Source of the DNA: a virus
Strand: one strand, 5' to 3'
Length of the DNA stretch: 64,000 nt
Virus record (IMG/VR): IMGVR_UViG_3300009506_000008
Coordinates: 1 to 64,000 of that record
Position 1 is the stretch's first letter; every line of letters begins with the position of its first letter. The notes beneath the pieces are model-generated. The model was not told where the DNA came from and made no database searches. It saw only the letters and a program-made list of their open reading frames with translations. Below are positions 6,636 to 14,565 of the stretch, piece by piece. The translations under genes were made by a program, and so were the position numbers.

Positions 6636-7664
6636 TCATTCCACTGTAGACCAAACGATGCTTTGTACCTCTTTTGACACATCGTTCAGTTCCATGTAAG
6701 TACGCAAGTTGTGACGGAAGTCAAGTCCAATCTCTACGTCATCAGACATCCGGCTTATGAAAGCCTCTATGCGATCATCCCGTTCCTCCGCTGCCTCAAT
6801 GTGTTCTCTGGATACAACTCCTTTCTCGTGAGGGAGGACTACTCGTTCCACTGTGTTATCGTCAGCGGACCACAGGAAGACGCACGGTTCATGATTCGCT
6901 TGCCTCGCGGTGGTTCGCATTATGGAACCTGGATTCACCAGCAATCGGTATCCGGGTTTGTCAGGGAACCGTTCCTTCATGGCGAATGCCGTCTTGGGAT
7001 CTTCCTCGGGATCCACCCAAAGTTTCTGTCCGTTCCCGGTGGCGTACACAAATGTCTGGTGGTTGTCGCCCGTTACTACCAGGTCGAAGCCCTTCATCTT
7101 CCTGAGCATCGTTGCGGCAGTGTTTCCCACCGCTTCCGCGCCGGGATAGATGGGGTGTGTCGAGTACACAAGATGGTGTACTAGAGCAACGGATTTGATG
7201 TCTGGGTCTAGTTCGTACCTCCCGAGGAAGGTGAAATCCGCTCCCCAGGGGTATCCGATGATTTCGGCTCCGCTGTTCCAACACACCGGCAAAACATCCT
7301 CATTTCGAAGGACTTCGATACACCCAGCGGCTTCAAGGACTCCGAGGCCCGATTTCTCATAGAGGCTAAGGGAATGTTGTGGAAGGTCGTGTTGACCTGG
7401 AATGACGATCCATCCAGAGATTCGATGAATTGCCCAGCGCAACAGGGCTGGAGAAGGTTTCCAATGATCGAATACATCTCCTGCCACATAGACAGGGCAC
7501 TCTCCGTTGTCGGACTGCAAATCACGAATGGCCGACAGCTTCCTGTCCATCGCCACTCGAAAATCATCCGTACGACAAACCGGTGCAGTTTCTCTGAGGT
7601 GGATGTCGGCTGCCAATATCGCGGTGGCATGGTTTGAGCTCCTTGGGGGTTTCGTCCTAGCCAT
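6636..7664 (-). CDS. sbcD: SbcD/Mre11-like nuclease (gp47-type)
   Basis: 342 residues from the ATG of MARTKPPRSS; the longer frame to 7838 overlaps the next gene and lacks coding character. Calcineurin-like phosphoesterase motifs are clear: LAADIHLRE (D20, H22), VYVAGDVFDHW (GD 62-63), VIPGQHD (usually GNHD; here Gln replaces Asn), an LVHH block and VVTGDNHQT. It would be the Mn-dependent nuclease partner of the split Rad50/SbcC ATPase, acting on DNA ends and hairpins during phage recombination. Confidence 0.9.
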   Translation of the reverse strand: MARTKPPRSSNHATAILAADIHLRETAPVCRTDDFRVAMDRKLSAIRDLQSDNGECPVYVAGDVFDHWKPSPALLRWAIHRISGWIVIPGQHDLPQHSLSLYEKSGLGVLEAAGCIEVLRNEDVLPVCWNSGAEIIGYPWGADFTFLGRYELDPDIKSVALVHHLVYSTHPIYPGAEAVGNTAATMLRKMKGFDLVVTGDNHQTFVYATGNGQKLWVDPEEDPKTAFAMKERFPDKPGYRLLVNPGSIMRTTARQANHEPCVFLWSADDNTVERVVLPHEKGVVSREHIEAAEERDDRIEAFISRMSDDVEIGLDFRHNLRTYMELNDVSKEVQSIVWSTVE

Positions 7665-7911
7665 CTCGTCGTTCTCCCTGTCTTCTATTCTGCAACGGCT
7701 CTCCGGCCAGGCAACAATCGGGATGATGCACTCGCTCGCAGTTGGGGTAGTGCATATCCCGACATTCCCCTCTTTCATCTCTAGGCCAACGCTTGCAAAT
7801 CGGACACTCAGGATCGGGCACGCCCCCGGCTCCGTCACATACCAGACACTTCTGGTCCGGGCCGCTCTCCCCCGATCCTTGACAACTTTCGCAGATTATC
7901 ATTTCGGCCAC
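7657..7911 (-). CDS. Cys-rich zinc protein (DnaJ-type CxxCxGxG)
   Basis: 84 residues with repeated Cys pairs: CESCQGSGE, CLVCDGAGG, CPICKRW and a C/H-rich CERVHHPDCC. The first two resemble DnaJ zinc-finger repeats. It overlaps the genes on both sides (13 bases with Rad50-N, 8 with SbcD), so it is translated with them. The function is unknown. Confidence 0.7.
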   Translation of the reverse strand: MAEMIICESCQGSGESGPDQKCLVCDGAGGVPDPECPICKRWPRDERGECRDMHYPNCERVHHPDCCLAGEPLQNRRQGERRDG

Positions 7912-8948
7912 TCCTGTTCACACACCGGGCAAACATCTGGCTTGATGTGCTCGAACTCTTGAGTCTTTTCCTGAAGCAGGGTTTCCTGCGTGTTCACATA
8001 GCCCGTTACTGTTTCTAGCTGAGCTATGAGAGCCTTGAGTTTCCCGGCCTTCAGTTCCACTGCTTCTATGGTCAACTGCTTGTCCATCAGCACGTCTACA
8101 TCTTTTTCAGAGGTCAACAAGCTGGATACTTCGTCCAGGTTCCGAGACACTTCGCACGTCTGTTGTATCAACTTGCGAAGCTCTGCCAAGCGAACTCCCT
8201 GTTCCTGGAGATCCTCGTGTATCTTCTCCAGCTTTTTCAACCTACCGGCATGAACCAGTACCCTCTTGAAGCTGTCGAGGTCTTGAGAGACTCCCTCTAT
8301 GAGGGTGACTTGCGCCTCTCCCCAAATTCTCTTCTTGTCAATGTCTTGCACACGGGCGTTGAGGATTTCTAGCCTTTCAAGCTCTGCCTCCTGATCCGGC
8401 AGATTTTTGTACGCCTCCAATGCCGCGTCATTCTCTTCCATCTGCGAGGTAACGTGTACGATCTCCCCCCGAGCACTACGTATCATCGAGTTCACTGCCG
8501 ACATACTGGAGTCGATCTCGTCCAAGTGCGCGATCTTGTTCAAAAGGCGAGCTACTTCAGCGGCGTTGGAGGCAAGGAGGAAGGGAGCATCGTGTTGGGA
8601 CTGGATGTTGAGTTCGCCGAGATTCAACACGTTCTCTACAACTTCGGGAACATCCGTGCCGAATCCTTCCAATACTTCATCGTTCAGTATGTACGCATTG
8701 AGATTGGACTTTCTTTCTCTCGATAGCAGAGTCGAGTCATCCAATCCCATCGTTACGGCAGTATCCCCTCCCCAATTAGATCTGAACGACTCCCCCGAGG
8801 GGCGATTGGTTGTTACCCAAATAGCCCCTCTGATTATTGCCGACTTGCCGGAATCGGACGGGCCAACAATGACGTTGACTCCCGGCGAGAACACCAGTTC
8901 GGTATCCTTGTGGGATTGAAAGTTCTGAAGGTGTAGGTAAGGGATCAT
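7899..8948 (-). CDS. Rad50/SbcC-type ATPase, N-terminal half with terminal zinc hook
   Basis: 349 residues. The Walker A motif GPSDSGKS is at 29-36, the ABC N-lobe covers about residues 1-135, and a coiled coil runs from 140 to 335. The protein ends at CPVC (340-343), the Rad50 zinc-hook motif. Signature, Walker B and D-loop are absent and occur in the separate gene 5592-6203. So the break falls exactly at the hook apex, where a normal Rad50 chain turns back. It overlaps the RuvC-like gene by 4 bases. Confidence 0.88.
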   Translation of the reverse strand: MIPYLHLQNFQSHKDTELVFSPGVNVIVGPSDSGKSAIIRGAIWVTTNRPSGESFRSNWGGDTAVTMGLDDSTLLSRERKSNLNAYILNDEVLEGFGTDVPEVVENVLNLGELNIQSQHDAPFLLASNAAEVARLLNKIAHLDEIDSSMSAVNSMIRSARGEIVHVTSQMEENDAALEAYKNLPDQEAELERLEILNARVQDIDKKRIWGEAQVTLIEGVSQDLDSFKRVLVHAGRLKKLEKIHEDLQEQGVRLAELRKLIQQTCEVSRNLDEVSSLLTSEKDVDVLMDKQLTIEAVELKAGKLKALIAQLETVTGYVNTQETLLQEKTQEFEHIKPDVCPVCEQEWPK

Positions 8949-9502
8949 GCTCTTCCTGCCAATCTCTCAATCACCCCGTATCGGGCCATGTGCAAGGCAT
9001 CGGCTTTTCCATTGTCTACCTTATACTGAAGGTCGATGTTTGGATAAAGTCGGCGGGCAAGTGCTAGGGAAAGTTCCTTGGTATCCACCTTCCCCCGACC
9101 TTTGTGGGAATCGAATGTAGCCTTCATCCATTTTCCTGGGGTAATCAAAACATACGGGACGTTGCAGAAAGCCAAAGCCATCCTCCACATCCCGTAGCCC
9201 TCTCCGAATGTGAACAAACCTTTCTTGGCGTCCCGAGGCATCGCACCGACTTTCTCCAGCACGCACAAGCGAATATCGTGATACTTGATTAGCTTCTGCA
9301 TCAGATCCCGCATCCCGTACTCGTCCTTGGGGGTACGGGATGCAGCCATGTCCTGGAAGTCGTGTCGCATGATGGCAATGCCCCCGGTCTTGCCGGGGTC
9401 GATGCCCATGCAGTACCAGCCGTCGGCCTTTCCCAAGACAGGTCTTTCCTCCGGTAACGCGAGCACGGACCTGACGAGAGGAGATTTCTTGGTACGGGCC
9501 AT
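8945..9502 (-). CDS. RuvC-like Holliday junction resolvase
   Basis: 185 residues, beginning MARTKKSP. RNase H-fold motifs: MGIDPGKTGGIA (first Asp), CVLEKVGAMP (Glu), and near the C-terminus GKADALHMARYG (Asp). This matches phage RuvC-like crossover junction endonucleases. It would resolve recombination intermediates or debranch DNA for packaging. It is embedded between the RecA-like and Rad50-like genes. Confidence 0.85.
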   Translation of the reverse strand: MARTKKSPLVRSVLALPEERPVLGKADGWYCMGIDPGKTGGIAIMRHDFQDMAASRTPKDEYGMRDLMQKLIKYHDIRLCVLEKVGAMPRDAKKGLFTFGEGYGMWRMALAFCNVPYVLITPGKWMKATFDSHKGRGKVDTKELSLALARRLYPNIDLQYKVDNGKADALHMARYGVIERLAGRA

Positions 9503-9807
9503 TACATCCTCTCTTTGGTAGGAGGAACGTGGGTAGCGAGAGTGATCCCGCTACGTATTTGGGTTTGAACCTTCTCATACTCCTTAGCCAGCGGAGCATT
9601 GGAAGCTATGTGTTGGACAACGAGGTTCTGAGGAAAGATGATCTCTAGCCGGTCGTCCTGCCCTTTGGCGAATCCCTTGCCGGGAACGATGAACAGAGCA
9701 TCGTCCATGATGAGCCTTGTAGGATCCATCGACTTCACCCTGCCGATGATCTGCTGGGCTCCGGGGGGAATGGTCGCGATGATCAGTTTGCCTTCGAAGT
9801 CATTCAT
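9502..9807 (-). CDS. hypothetical beta-rich protein
   Basis: 101 residues, ATG after GGAGGAAACGTAGAT. The first 70 residues alternate hydrophobic strands (GKLIIATIPPGAQQIIGRV, LIMDDALFIV) in a pattern reminiscent of small beta-barrels, but I cannot assign a family. It overlaps the RecA-like gene by 8 bases and the RuvC-like gene by 1 base. Confidence 0.6.
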   Translation of the reverse strand: MNDFEGKLIIATIPPGAQQIIGRVKSMDPTRLIMDDALFIVPGKGFAKGQDDRLEIIFPQNLVVQHIASNAPLAKEYEKVQTQIRSGITLATHVPPTKERM

Positions 9808-10891
9808 ATCTACGTTTCCTCCTTAGTTTGAGGGATTCCTCGATCTCGGTCCACTTATTAGCCACTAGCCGCCTGAGCTTGCGTTCCAGGTTTTTGTCCT
9901 CGATGTACTCAATCAACTTCGCCCTGGATAGAGGGGAGCTGGAGATGCCGGGGCACCGGATAGACTGTTTGGTCTTCGTCCAGAACTTCTCTTTCACCAT
10001 CCAGTCGATCATGCTGCCGATGTCGTCAATGCCATAATCATAGTAGATCGAGAATTCCACGTTGCGTCGCTTGCCTGTGGTCTTGTTCTTCGACACCCTG
10101 GCTATGACATTCGCCCCGATGATCCTCTCCCTAGATTTGATCGGACCCTTCGACGCCAGCCAGATCACGTGCGTACAGTAGAACTCAAGAGCCTGTCCGC
10201 CACTCCGTTTCTTTTTCTGGAATGACATGGGGTCGATGTTGTCTCGGGTCTGGGAGATTATTGCCAGGAGGGATTCTGCCGAGGAGATTTTCTTGGTCAG
10301 AGTACGGAACAACTCTGACATCTTCTTGGCCTTCTCCATTTTGTAACTGCCCTTGGGCACCTTCCCTTCCGTGATAGCTTTGGCTTCTGTTTCCACTCGT
10401 TCCATCTCGTCCATAGAGGAGATGCTGTCCAACGAGTCGAGAACGTAGATGAAAGGCCGACCTCCCTGTACGGTTTGGTGAACATAGGCTTGCAAGTGTT
10501 CTACCGTCTCGGAGTAGATGGGTTCTTCATCTTCGTCATAGGCCGGTGCCTCGATCCGTTCGTCTGTCGCGGACCCGAACAGGTATTGCATATTGAAACT
10601 GTTGGCTGCCTCTGCATCATCGTAGATGAGCCGGTAGTCCTCCAGATCCTCCTTGTCCGAGTTGGCGATCTCCGCTAGCAGGGTCAAGGCCAGAATAGTC
10701 TTGCCGGTGTGGGAGTCCCCAACGATGTTGATAATCTTTCCCTTTGGAAATCCCCCGTAGGGCTTGTCGCACAGCGCCAAATTGAGTAACGTGGAACCGG
10801 TAGAGAAGAACCCTCTGAGATTGGGATCAGCCTTCTCCACCGGTTTGCGAGCTGATTTCTTGATGTCTTCTATCAACTTAGTCCTGCCCAT
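9800..10891 (-). CDS. RecA/UvsX-like recombinase
   Basis: 363 residues beginning MGRTKLIEDI. Walker A GDSHTGKT at 58-65, Walker B FIYVLDSLDS, and the LLAIISQTRDNID segment typical of phage RecA/UvsX proteins; a Lys/Arg-rich C-terminus (LKLRRKRRYE). It would form filaments on ssDNA and carry out strand exchange for recombination-dependent replication and repair. Neighbours (RuvC-like, Rad50/Mre11, SSB, UvsY-like) form a complete recombination module. Confidence 0.9.
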   Translation of the reverse strand: MGRTKLIEDIKKSARKPVEKADPNLRGFFSTGSTLLNLALCDKPYGGFPKGKIINIVGDSHTGKTILALTLLAEIANSDKEDLEDYRLIYDDAEAANSFNMQYLFGSATDERIEAPAYDEDEEPIYSETVEHLQAYVHQTVQGGRPFIYVLDSLDSISSMDEMERVETEAKAITEGKVPKGSYKMEKAKKMSELFRTLTKKISSAESLLAIISQTRDNIDPMSFQKKKRSGGQALEFYCTHVIWLASKGPIKSRERIIGANVIARVSKNKTTGKRRNVEFSIYYDYGIDDIGSMIDWMVKEKFWTKTKQSIRCPGISSSPLSRAKLIEYIEDKNLERKLRRLVANKWTEIEESLKLRRKRRYE

Positions 10892-11180
10892 TGAAAAACC
10901 TTTCCCATTTGTAGCGGTCGATAAGCCATTCCCTGCCTAGCTTCCTTCCTAGCTTGTGCTGGATAGCCCATCTTCGTATGGTTTGCAGGCTTTTGTAGAC
11001 TCCCCTTTCTTTCAGGAACTTCTGAATATCCAATATGGTTATGTACTTGATCTTGTGAATAGCCTCGTCGATGGTGTCGTCATCGTCAAAGGAGACTCTT
11101 CTTCTGAAGTACCTACTTCTGGTAGGTCCCGGTGGTTGCTTCGTTGGATGCTTCATGCTTTTGGTTCTTTGTTTAGCCAC
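10878..11180 (-). CDS. helix-turn-helix DNA-binding protein (excisionase/MerR-like)
   Basis: 100 residues from GTG 11180 with GGGAGG upstream. A basic N-terminal arm (MAKQRTKSMKHPTKQ) precedes an HTH region, ITILDIQKFLKERGVYKSLQTIR and GREWLIDRYKWERF, that resembles the winged HTH of excisionase/HTH_17 proteins. It could regulate transcription or bind DNA architecturally. It overlaps the RecA-like gene by 14 bases. Confidence 0.7.
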   Translation of the reverse strand: MAKQRTKSMKHPTKQPPGPTRSRYFRRRVSFDDDDTIDEAIHKIKYITILDIQKFLKERGVYKSLQTIRRWAIQHKLGRKLGREWLIDRYKWERFFNGQD

Positions 11181-11199
11181 CGGAAACCTCCCAAAATGA

Positions 11200-11221
11200 G
11201 GAGGAGGGTTGCCCCTCCTCC
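11200..11221 (-). terminator. hairpin terminator downstream of ssb
   Basis: GGAGGAGGG and CCCTCCTCC pair perfectly around the loop TTGC. In the leftward transcript it follows the stop of the ssDNA-binding protein gene and is followed by TCATTTTGGG, a weak T-tract. It probably attenuates transcription before the HTH and recA-like genes. Confidence 0.6.
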
Positions 11222-11241
11222 CCGAGTTCTACATTGGATGA

Positions 11242-12492
11242 CTATTCTTCGTGGGCTTCGCTACACTCGTCCCACAGGTCACAGTCGTCGCACTCGTCCA
11301 GGGTGTCGCAGTCCTCGCCGAACGTGCCACCATGCGGACATTTGTTCTTGGACTTCTTGCCCTTCTTGCGTTTCTTGGGAGGAGGTGTTTCGTCCTCATC
11401 CTCATCGTCATCTTCTTCGGGCTCGGGTGCTTTCTTCTTGGGTTTGCGTTTCTTGGGAGGAGGCGCTTCGTCCTCGTCTTCATCCTCCTCTTCATCTTCA
11501 TCTTCGTCCTCATCCTCCTCTTCTTCAGGAGGCGGGGCCTTCTTCTTGGGCTTGGACTTCTTCTTGGGAGGAGGCGTTTCTTCATCCTCATCCTCATCCT
11601 CATCGTCGTCTTCCTCGCCCTCGTCTTCATCTTCATCTTCTTCGGGCTCGGGTTTGCGACGTTTGGACTTGGGTTTCCGACGGCGCGGGGTTTCTTCCTC
11701 ATCCTCCTCGCCCTCGTCTTCATCCTCGTCCTCTTCATCCTTGCCGTTTTCCCCGGTATCCTGCTCCAGGTAGATCGCATTCAGCTTGTCGTAGGAATGA
11801 CGGATCGGCAAGGAGTCGAGGTCGATCTCAGCCGCTTTCTCCAGCAACTCTTCGTCCAGAGGCTCTCCCCTGGGTACGAACTCGATCTTGCTGGCGGTGT
11901 AAAACTTGTTGCCCGCCCAAGTATCCTCTTTGAACCGGACCTTGAGGCTGGCACCGTTTTCGGAGGGATCACCGGGAAACGGATCGCTCTCGTCAGAGTC
12001 CTCGATCTCTTCGTCAAACGACTTCCCGAAGAGATGACAGGATATGTCCCAGAGCTTGAGTTCGCCGGACTTGGGATCCTCGACCAGGTACAGTTCCCGG
12101 TCGGAGGCTTTCATCGCCTTCGTCAGATCGTGATCCCACCCGTACTCCTTCTTCAGCACTCCGTACTGTTCGCAATACGGACACCGTTTGCCCCACGTCT
12201 TGAGACAGACGTAGGCTTGCTCCTCAGCGCCGATGTTGCGGTGGACGGAGAACTTGGTGCGGAACCACTCTTCGCCCGGTTCGCACCCCTCTGGATGCGT
12301 CTCGGTTTTGACCACGTACGGGACCAGGTTGAAGGTGATTGTACCGGACTTCTCGATCTTGAACAGTTCCAATCCTTTGGGAAGATTGAGGGTGGTTAAA
12401 CCACCCTTCTTGTCCTTGCGTTCCTTGACGCGCTCTTTGGCCTTCTTGCGCATCGCGGCCCAACGGCTAGTTCCCTTTCGCTTCTTTGCCAT
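11242..12492 (-). CDS. ssDNA-binding protein with long charged repeat tail
   Basis: 416 residues from ATG 12492 (AAAGGAG 6 bases upstream; the frame is open to 12507). Residues 1-235 resemble phage gp32-like ssDNA-binding proteins: a basic start, FNLVPYVVKTETHPEG, and a zinc site CPYCEQYG. From about residue 245 to 385 there are four alternations of Asp/Glu runs (up to about 20) with Pro-Lys-Arg blocks (PPPKKRKPKKKAPEPEE type), then a Cys-rich end (CPHG, CDTLDECDDCDLWDEC). Acidic tails are normal for SSBs and recruit partners; alternating basic blocks are unusual. Confidence 0.8.
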   Translation of the reverse strand: MAKKRKGTSRWAAMRKKAKERVKERKDKKGGLTTLNLPKGLELFKIEKSGTITFNLVPYVVKTETHPEGCEPGEEWFRTKFSVHRNIGAEEQAYVCLKTWGKRCPYCEQYGVLKKEYGWDHDLTKAMKASDRELYLVEDPKSGELKLWDISCHLFGKSFDEEIEDSDESDPFPGDPSENGASLKVRFKEDTWAGNKFYTASKIEFVPRGEPLDEELLEKAAEIDLDSLPIRHSYDKLNAIYLEQDTGENGKDEEDEDEDEGEEDEEETPRRRKPKSKRRKPEPEEDEDEDEGEEDDDEDEDEDEETPPPKKKSKPKKKAPPPEEEEDEDEDEDEEEDEDEDEAPPPKKRKPKKKAPEPEEDDDEDEDETPPPKKRKKGKKSKNKCPHGGTFGEDCDTLDECDDCDLWDECSEAHEE

Positions 12493-12607
12493 TGCTTCTC
12501 CTTTCATGCTCTTCTTTGGAGCGGTAGTATGCTGCCGTCGCCAGACGGACAGCTAGGTAAACGCCAAGTAATCCCAGAAGGGACACCACAACGATTTTCC
12601 ATGTCAT
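12467..12607 (-). CDS. 46-residue single-span membrane protein
   Basis: ATG 12607 follows AGGAG at good spacing and overlaps the previous stop (ATGA). The product begins MTWKIVVVSLLGLLGVYLAV, a clear membrane anchor, followed by a charged KEEHERRSNGKEAKGN tail. It overlaps the ssb start by 26 bases. The function is unknown; it could tether replication or recombination proteins to the membrane. Confidence 0.75.
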   Translation of the reverse strand: MTWKIVVVSLLGLLGVYLAVRLATAAYYRSKEEHERRSNGKEAKGN

Positions 12608-13113
12608 TTCGTTCTCCTGCGTGTCCTTGCCTCCCTCATCTTAGTGCGAGCCTTTGAAGCTACCCGTTTTCCCTTCGCCTCAGCGATGAAATCGGGAGTG
12701 AGTTCCCGTGGGGTGGACGGGCCTGCAAAGTACGAGGCTCCGTGAAGTCGCACTAGGTTTTCCAGCGCCACCTTTCGTTGCTCGAATGCCTTGACGGCAG
12801 CACTGAGTATCGCGCTCTCGTGCTTGACATCATTGTAATCCGACAGAGCTTGTTGGTACCGGGGATCTTGCATAACCATACCGAGGATGGCTGCTTCTGT
12901 TGGTTTCTTGTCTCCTTTCTTGGTCTTCTGACGGATGTCAGAATCCACTTCGGCTTTCGTTACTTCCAACAGTTCCTTTGCTTTGTCAACCTCCCGTGCT
13001 GCCTCAGCCGACGCTTCCGCATACCGCATGAAGACGGACGCCTGCTCCAGCCATTCGATGTCCAACGCATTGGGATCAATCCTCAAGTCTTTCTCGTAAT
13101 TCAGTTCCGACAT
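12604..13113 (-). CDS. UvsY-like recombination mediator candidate
   Basis: 169 residues, ATG after AAGGAGGACTGCC. An all-helical protein with the conserved phage pattern YEKDLRIDPNALDIEWLEQ at the start and YFAGPSTPRELT near the C-terminus. Relatives next to phage SSB and RecA genes are often annotated as UvsY-like mediators that load recombinase on SSB-coated DNA. The very basic C-terminus (ASKARTKMREARTRRRTK) should bind DNA. The mediator role is inferred from family habit and context. Confidence 0.65.
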   Translation of the reverse strand: MSELNYEKDLRIDPNALDIEWLEQASVFMRYAEASAEAAREVDKAKELLEVTKAEVDSDIRQKTKKGDKKPTEAAILGMVMQDPRYQQALSDYNDVKHESAILSAAVKAFEQRKVALENLVRLHGASYFAGPSTPRELTPDFIAEAKGKRVASKARTKMREARTRRRTK

Positions 13114-13153
13114 GGCAGTCCTCCTTCATGATACGCGGCGCAAGTGACACGGG

Positions 13154-13159
13154 ATTATA
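13154..13159 (-). promoter_or_regulatory. candidate -10 box (TATAAT), leftward
   Basis: On the - strand CCTGTGTATAATCCCG contains a perfect TATAAT 41 bases upstream of the UvsY-like start, in an 80-base intergenic gap. No good TTGACA is seen at 16-18 bases, so it would need an activator, an altered sigma factor or an extended element. Confidence 0.3.
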
Positions 13160-13193
13160 CACAGGATTGTGGGATGGTACGGAGGAAAAAGTG

Positions 13194-14108
13194 CTACCCG
13201 TTGACAGCCCTGTATGATGCGAGTACCAAACCCGCGTACCCGGTGTTGAAAAGAGGTTCCTCGAATGCTTCCATGACCATGTACGCTCGGGAGTTGTTCG
13301 ACTTGACAAGAATCGAGGCGAAGTATCCCAACACCATCCTGCGTGCCCCCTCCGGGTCCTGTTCCTTGAGTCCTTGGAGAATAGTACCGATCTCTTTCCA
13401 ATCCTTCCCGGCGATCAGAGCCCGGCACAAGTCTATGACTTGGTTCTCCTCGGATGCTGCTGACTCGATCATCTTCTCCATCTTTTCCGGGTCTAGGTCG
13501 ATGACCTTGTCGAGCATTACGAGAGCGGCCCGTGGAGAGCCGAGAGCATCGGTGGCTAGGCGATTCAACGCCCCTTTCGGGATCTTCTTACCCTCGGCCT
13601 CGCACACGCGCTTGATAAGTCTCTTCAGCGTTATGTCGGATTGCTCTGCTACCTGGAACGGCATACACCGAGAACGGATAGTTGGGAGTAGCTTGACGGG
13701 TTCCGTTGTACACAGCATGAAGTATGCGTGCCTCGGGGCATCCTCCAGAATCTTGAGTAAAGCGTTCTGAGCTTCCCGAGTCAGCATGTGCGCTTCGTCC
13801 ATGATCCAGACTCGAACGTCCCCGTCCATAGGGCGGAGCCTTGCCTGGCGACGGATCTCCCTGACGGTGTCGATCCCTCGGTAATCGCCGATGTCAACCT
13901 CTCTCAGGTCTTTGTCCCCGCAGTTGAGTTCCGCTGCGAGGATGCGAGCCAGGGTAGTCTTCCCGCATCCAGACGGACCCGAGAAGAGGAACGAGTGAGG
14001 AATCTCCTCCATGTCCCGTTCTGTGAGGGATCTGAGTGAATCGACGGTGCCCTTGTTTCCAATGACATCATCGAGTTCTTGGGGACGGTACTTCAGAGCA
14101 AGAGACAT
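13194..14108 (-). CDS. clamp loader subunit, DnaX (gamma/tau)-like AAA+ ATPase
   Basis: 304 residues: LKYRPQELDDVIGN start, Walker A GPSGCGKTT, Walker B VWIMDEAHML, and the SRC motif TIRSRCMPF, with helical domains to residue 304. Several Cys found in cellular DnaX zinc modules are missing and the protein is shorter, as in phage versions. It would load the beta-like clamp encoded at 20523-21554. Confidence 0.9.
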   Translation of the reverse strand: MSLALKYRPQELDDVIGNKGTVDSLRSLTERDMEEIPHSFLFSGPSGCGKTTLARILAAELNCGDKDLREVDIGDYRGIDTVREIRRQARLRPMDGDVRVWIMDEAHMLTREAQNALLKILEDAPRHAYFMLCTTEPVKLLPTIRSRCMPFQVAEQSDITLKRLIKRVCEAEGKKIPKGALNRLATDALGSPRAALVMLDKVIDLDPEKMEKMIESAASEENQVIDLCRALIAGKDWKEIGTILQGLKEQDPEGARRMVLGYFASILVKSNNSRAYMVMEAFEEPLFNTGYAGLVLASYRAVNG

Positions 14109-14362
14109 CAGTCCTCTCCTTTCACCATTTCAGGTTTGTTCACATCCAACAGTTGCGGTTGGAGGGGGTGGTCAAACGTTAGAACCTGATGCCACACTTT
14201 CCCGGTAAGCAGCACCTTGAAACGTTCTTTCCACGACAGTCCCCAACAGAATGCAATGCGGCCTTGAGGATCGTTTGGGAACTTGTGCGCCGGGAGAGGT
14301 CTGTACTCTGGTTGGTTCTCGGCATACACGACAGTCTGTTCAGGAAACTCCATCAGGTCCAT
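14108..14362 (-). CDS. hypothetical protein
   Basis: 84 residues, 1-base overlap with the clamp loader gene. It contains a compact hydrophobic core, CWGLSWKERFKVLLTGKVWHQ, seen in small phage proteins next to replication genes. No function is known. The start MDLMEFPEQT follows AGGAGGACTG. Confidence 0.6.
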   Translation of the reverse strand: MDLMEFPEQTVVYAENQPEYRPLPAHKFPNDPQGRIAFCWGLSWKERFKVLLTGKVWHQVLTFDHPLQPQLLDVNKPEMVKGED

Positions 14363-14565
14363 CAGTCCTCCTCCTCTCCTATAATGAGACCTATCGTTAG
14401 TCTGAGCGGGAACACGTTATCGCAACTTGGACAATGGAAGATTATCAAATCCCGTGTTTCGCTGTCTAGGTTCCATTCTACGTGGAATGTGTTGCACCCG
14501 CACTCACAGACCACGTGCGTGTAGTTCAACCCTCCCCCCGGATCGAGTCTGATTATATCTCCCAC
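14362..14565 (-). CDS. zinc-ribbon protein
   Basis: 67 residues with CECGC and CPSC pairs about 26 residues apart, an arrangement typical of zinc ribbons that bind nucleic acid or act as adaptors. It has an acidic C-terminus. It abuts thyX and the upstream hypothetical gene with 1-base overlaps. Confidence 0.65.
   Translation of the reverse strand: MGDIIRLDPGGGLNYTHVVCECGCNTFHVEWNLDSETRDLIIFHCPSCDNVFPLRLTIGLIIGEEED

Noticed and set aside
11234-11933. Long + strand frames made of Ser or Arg/Pro/His runs opposite the ssb tail
   Set aside because: They are antisense shadows of the D/E and P/K repeats; no ribosome binding site and pure low-complexity sequence.
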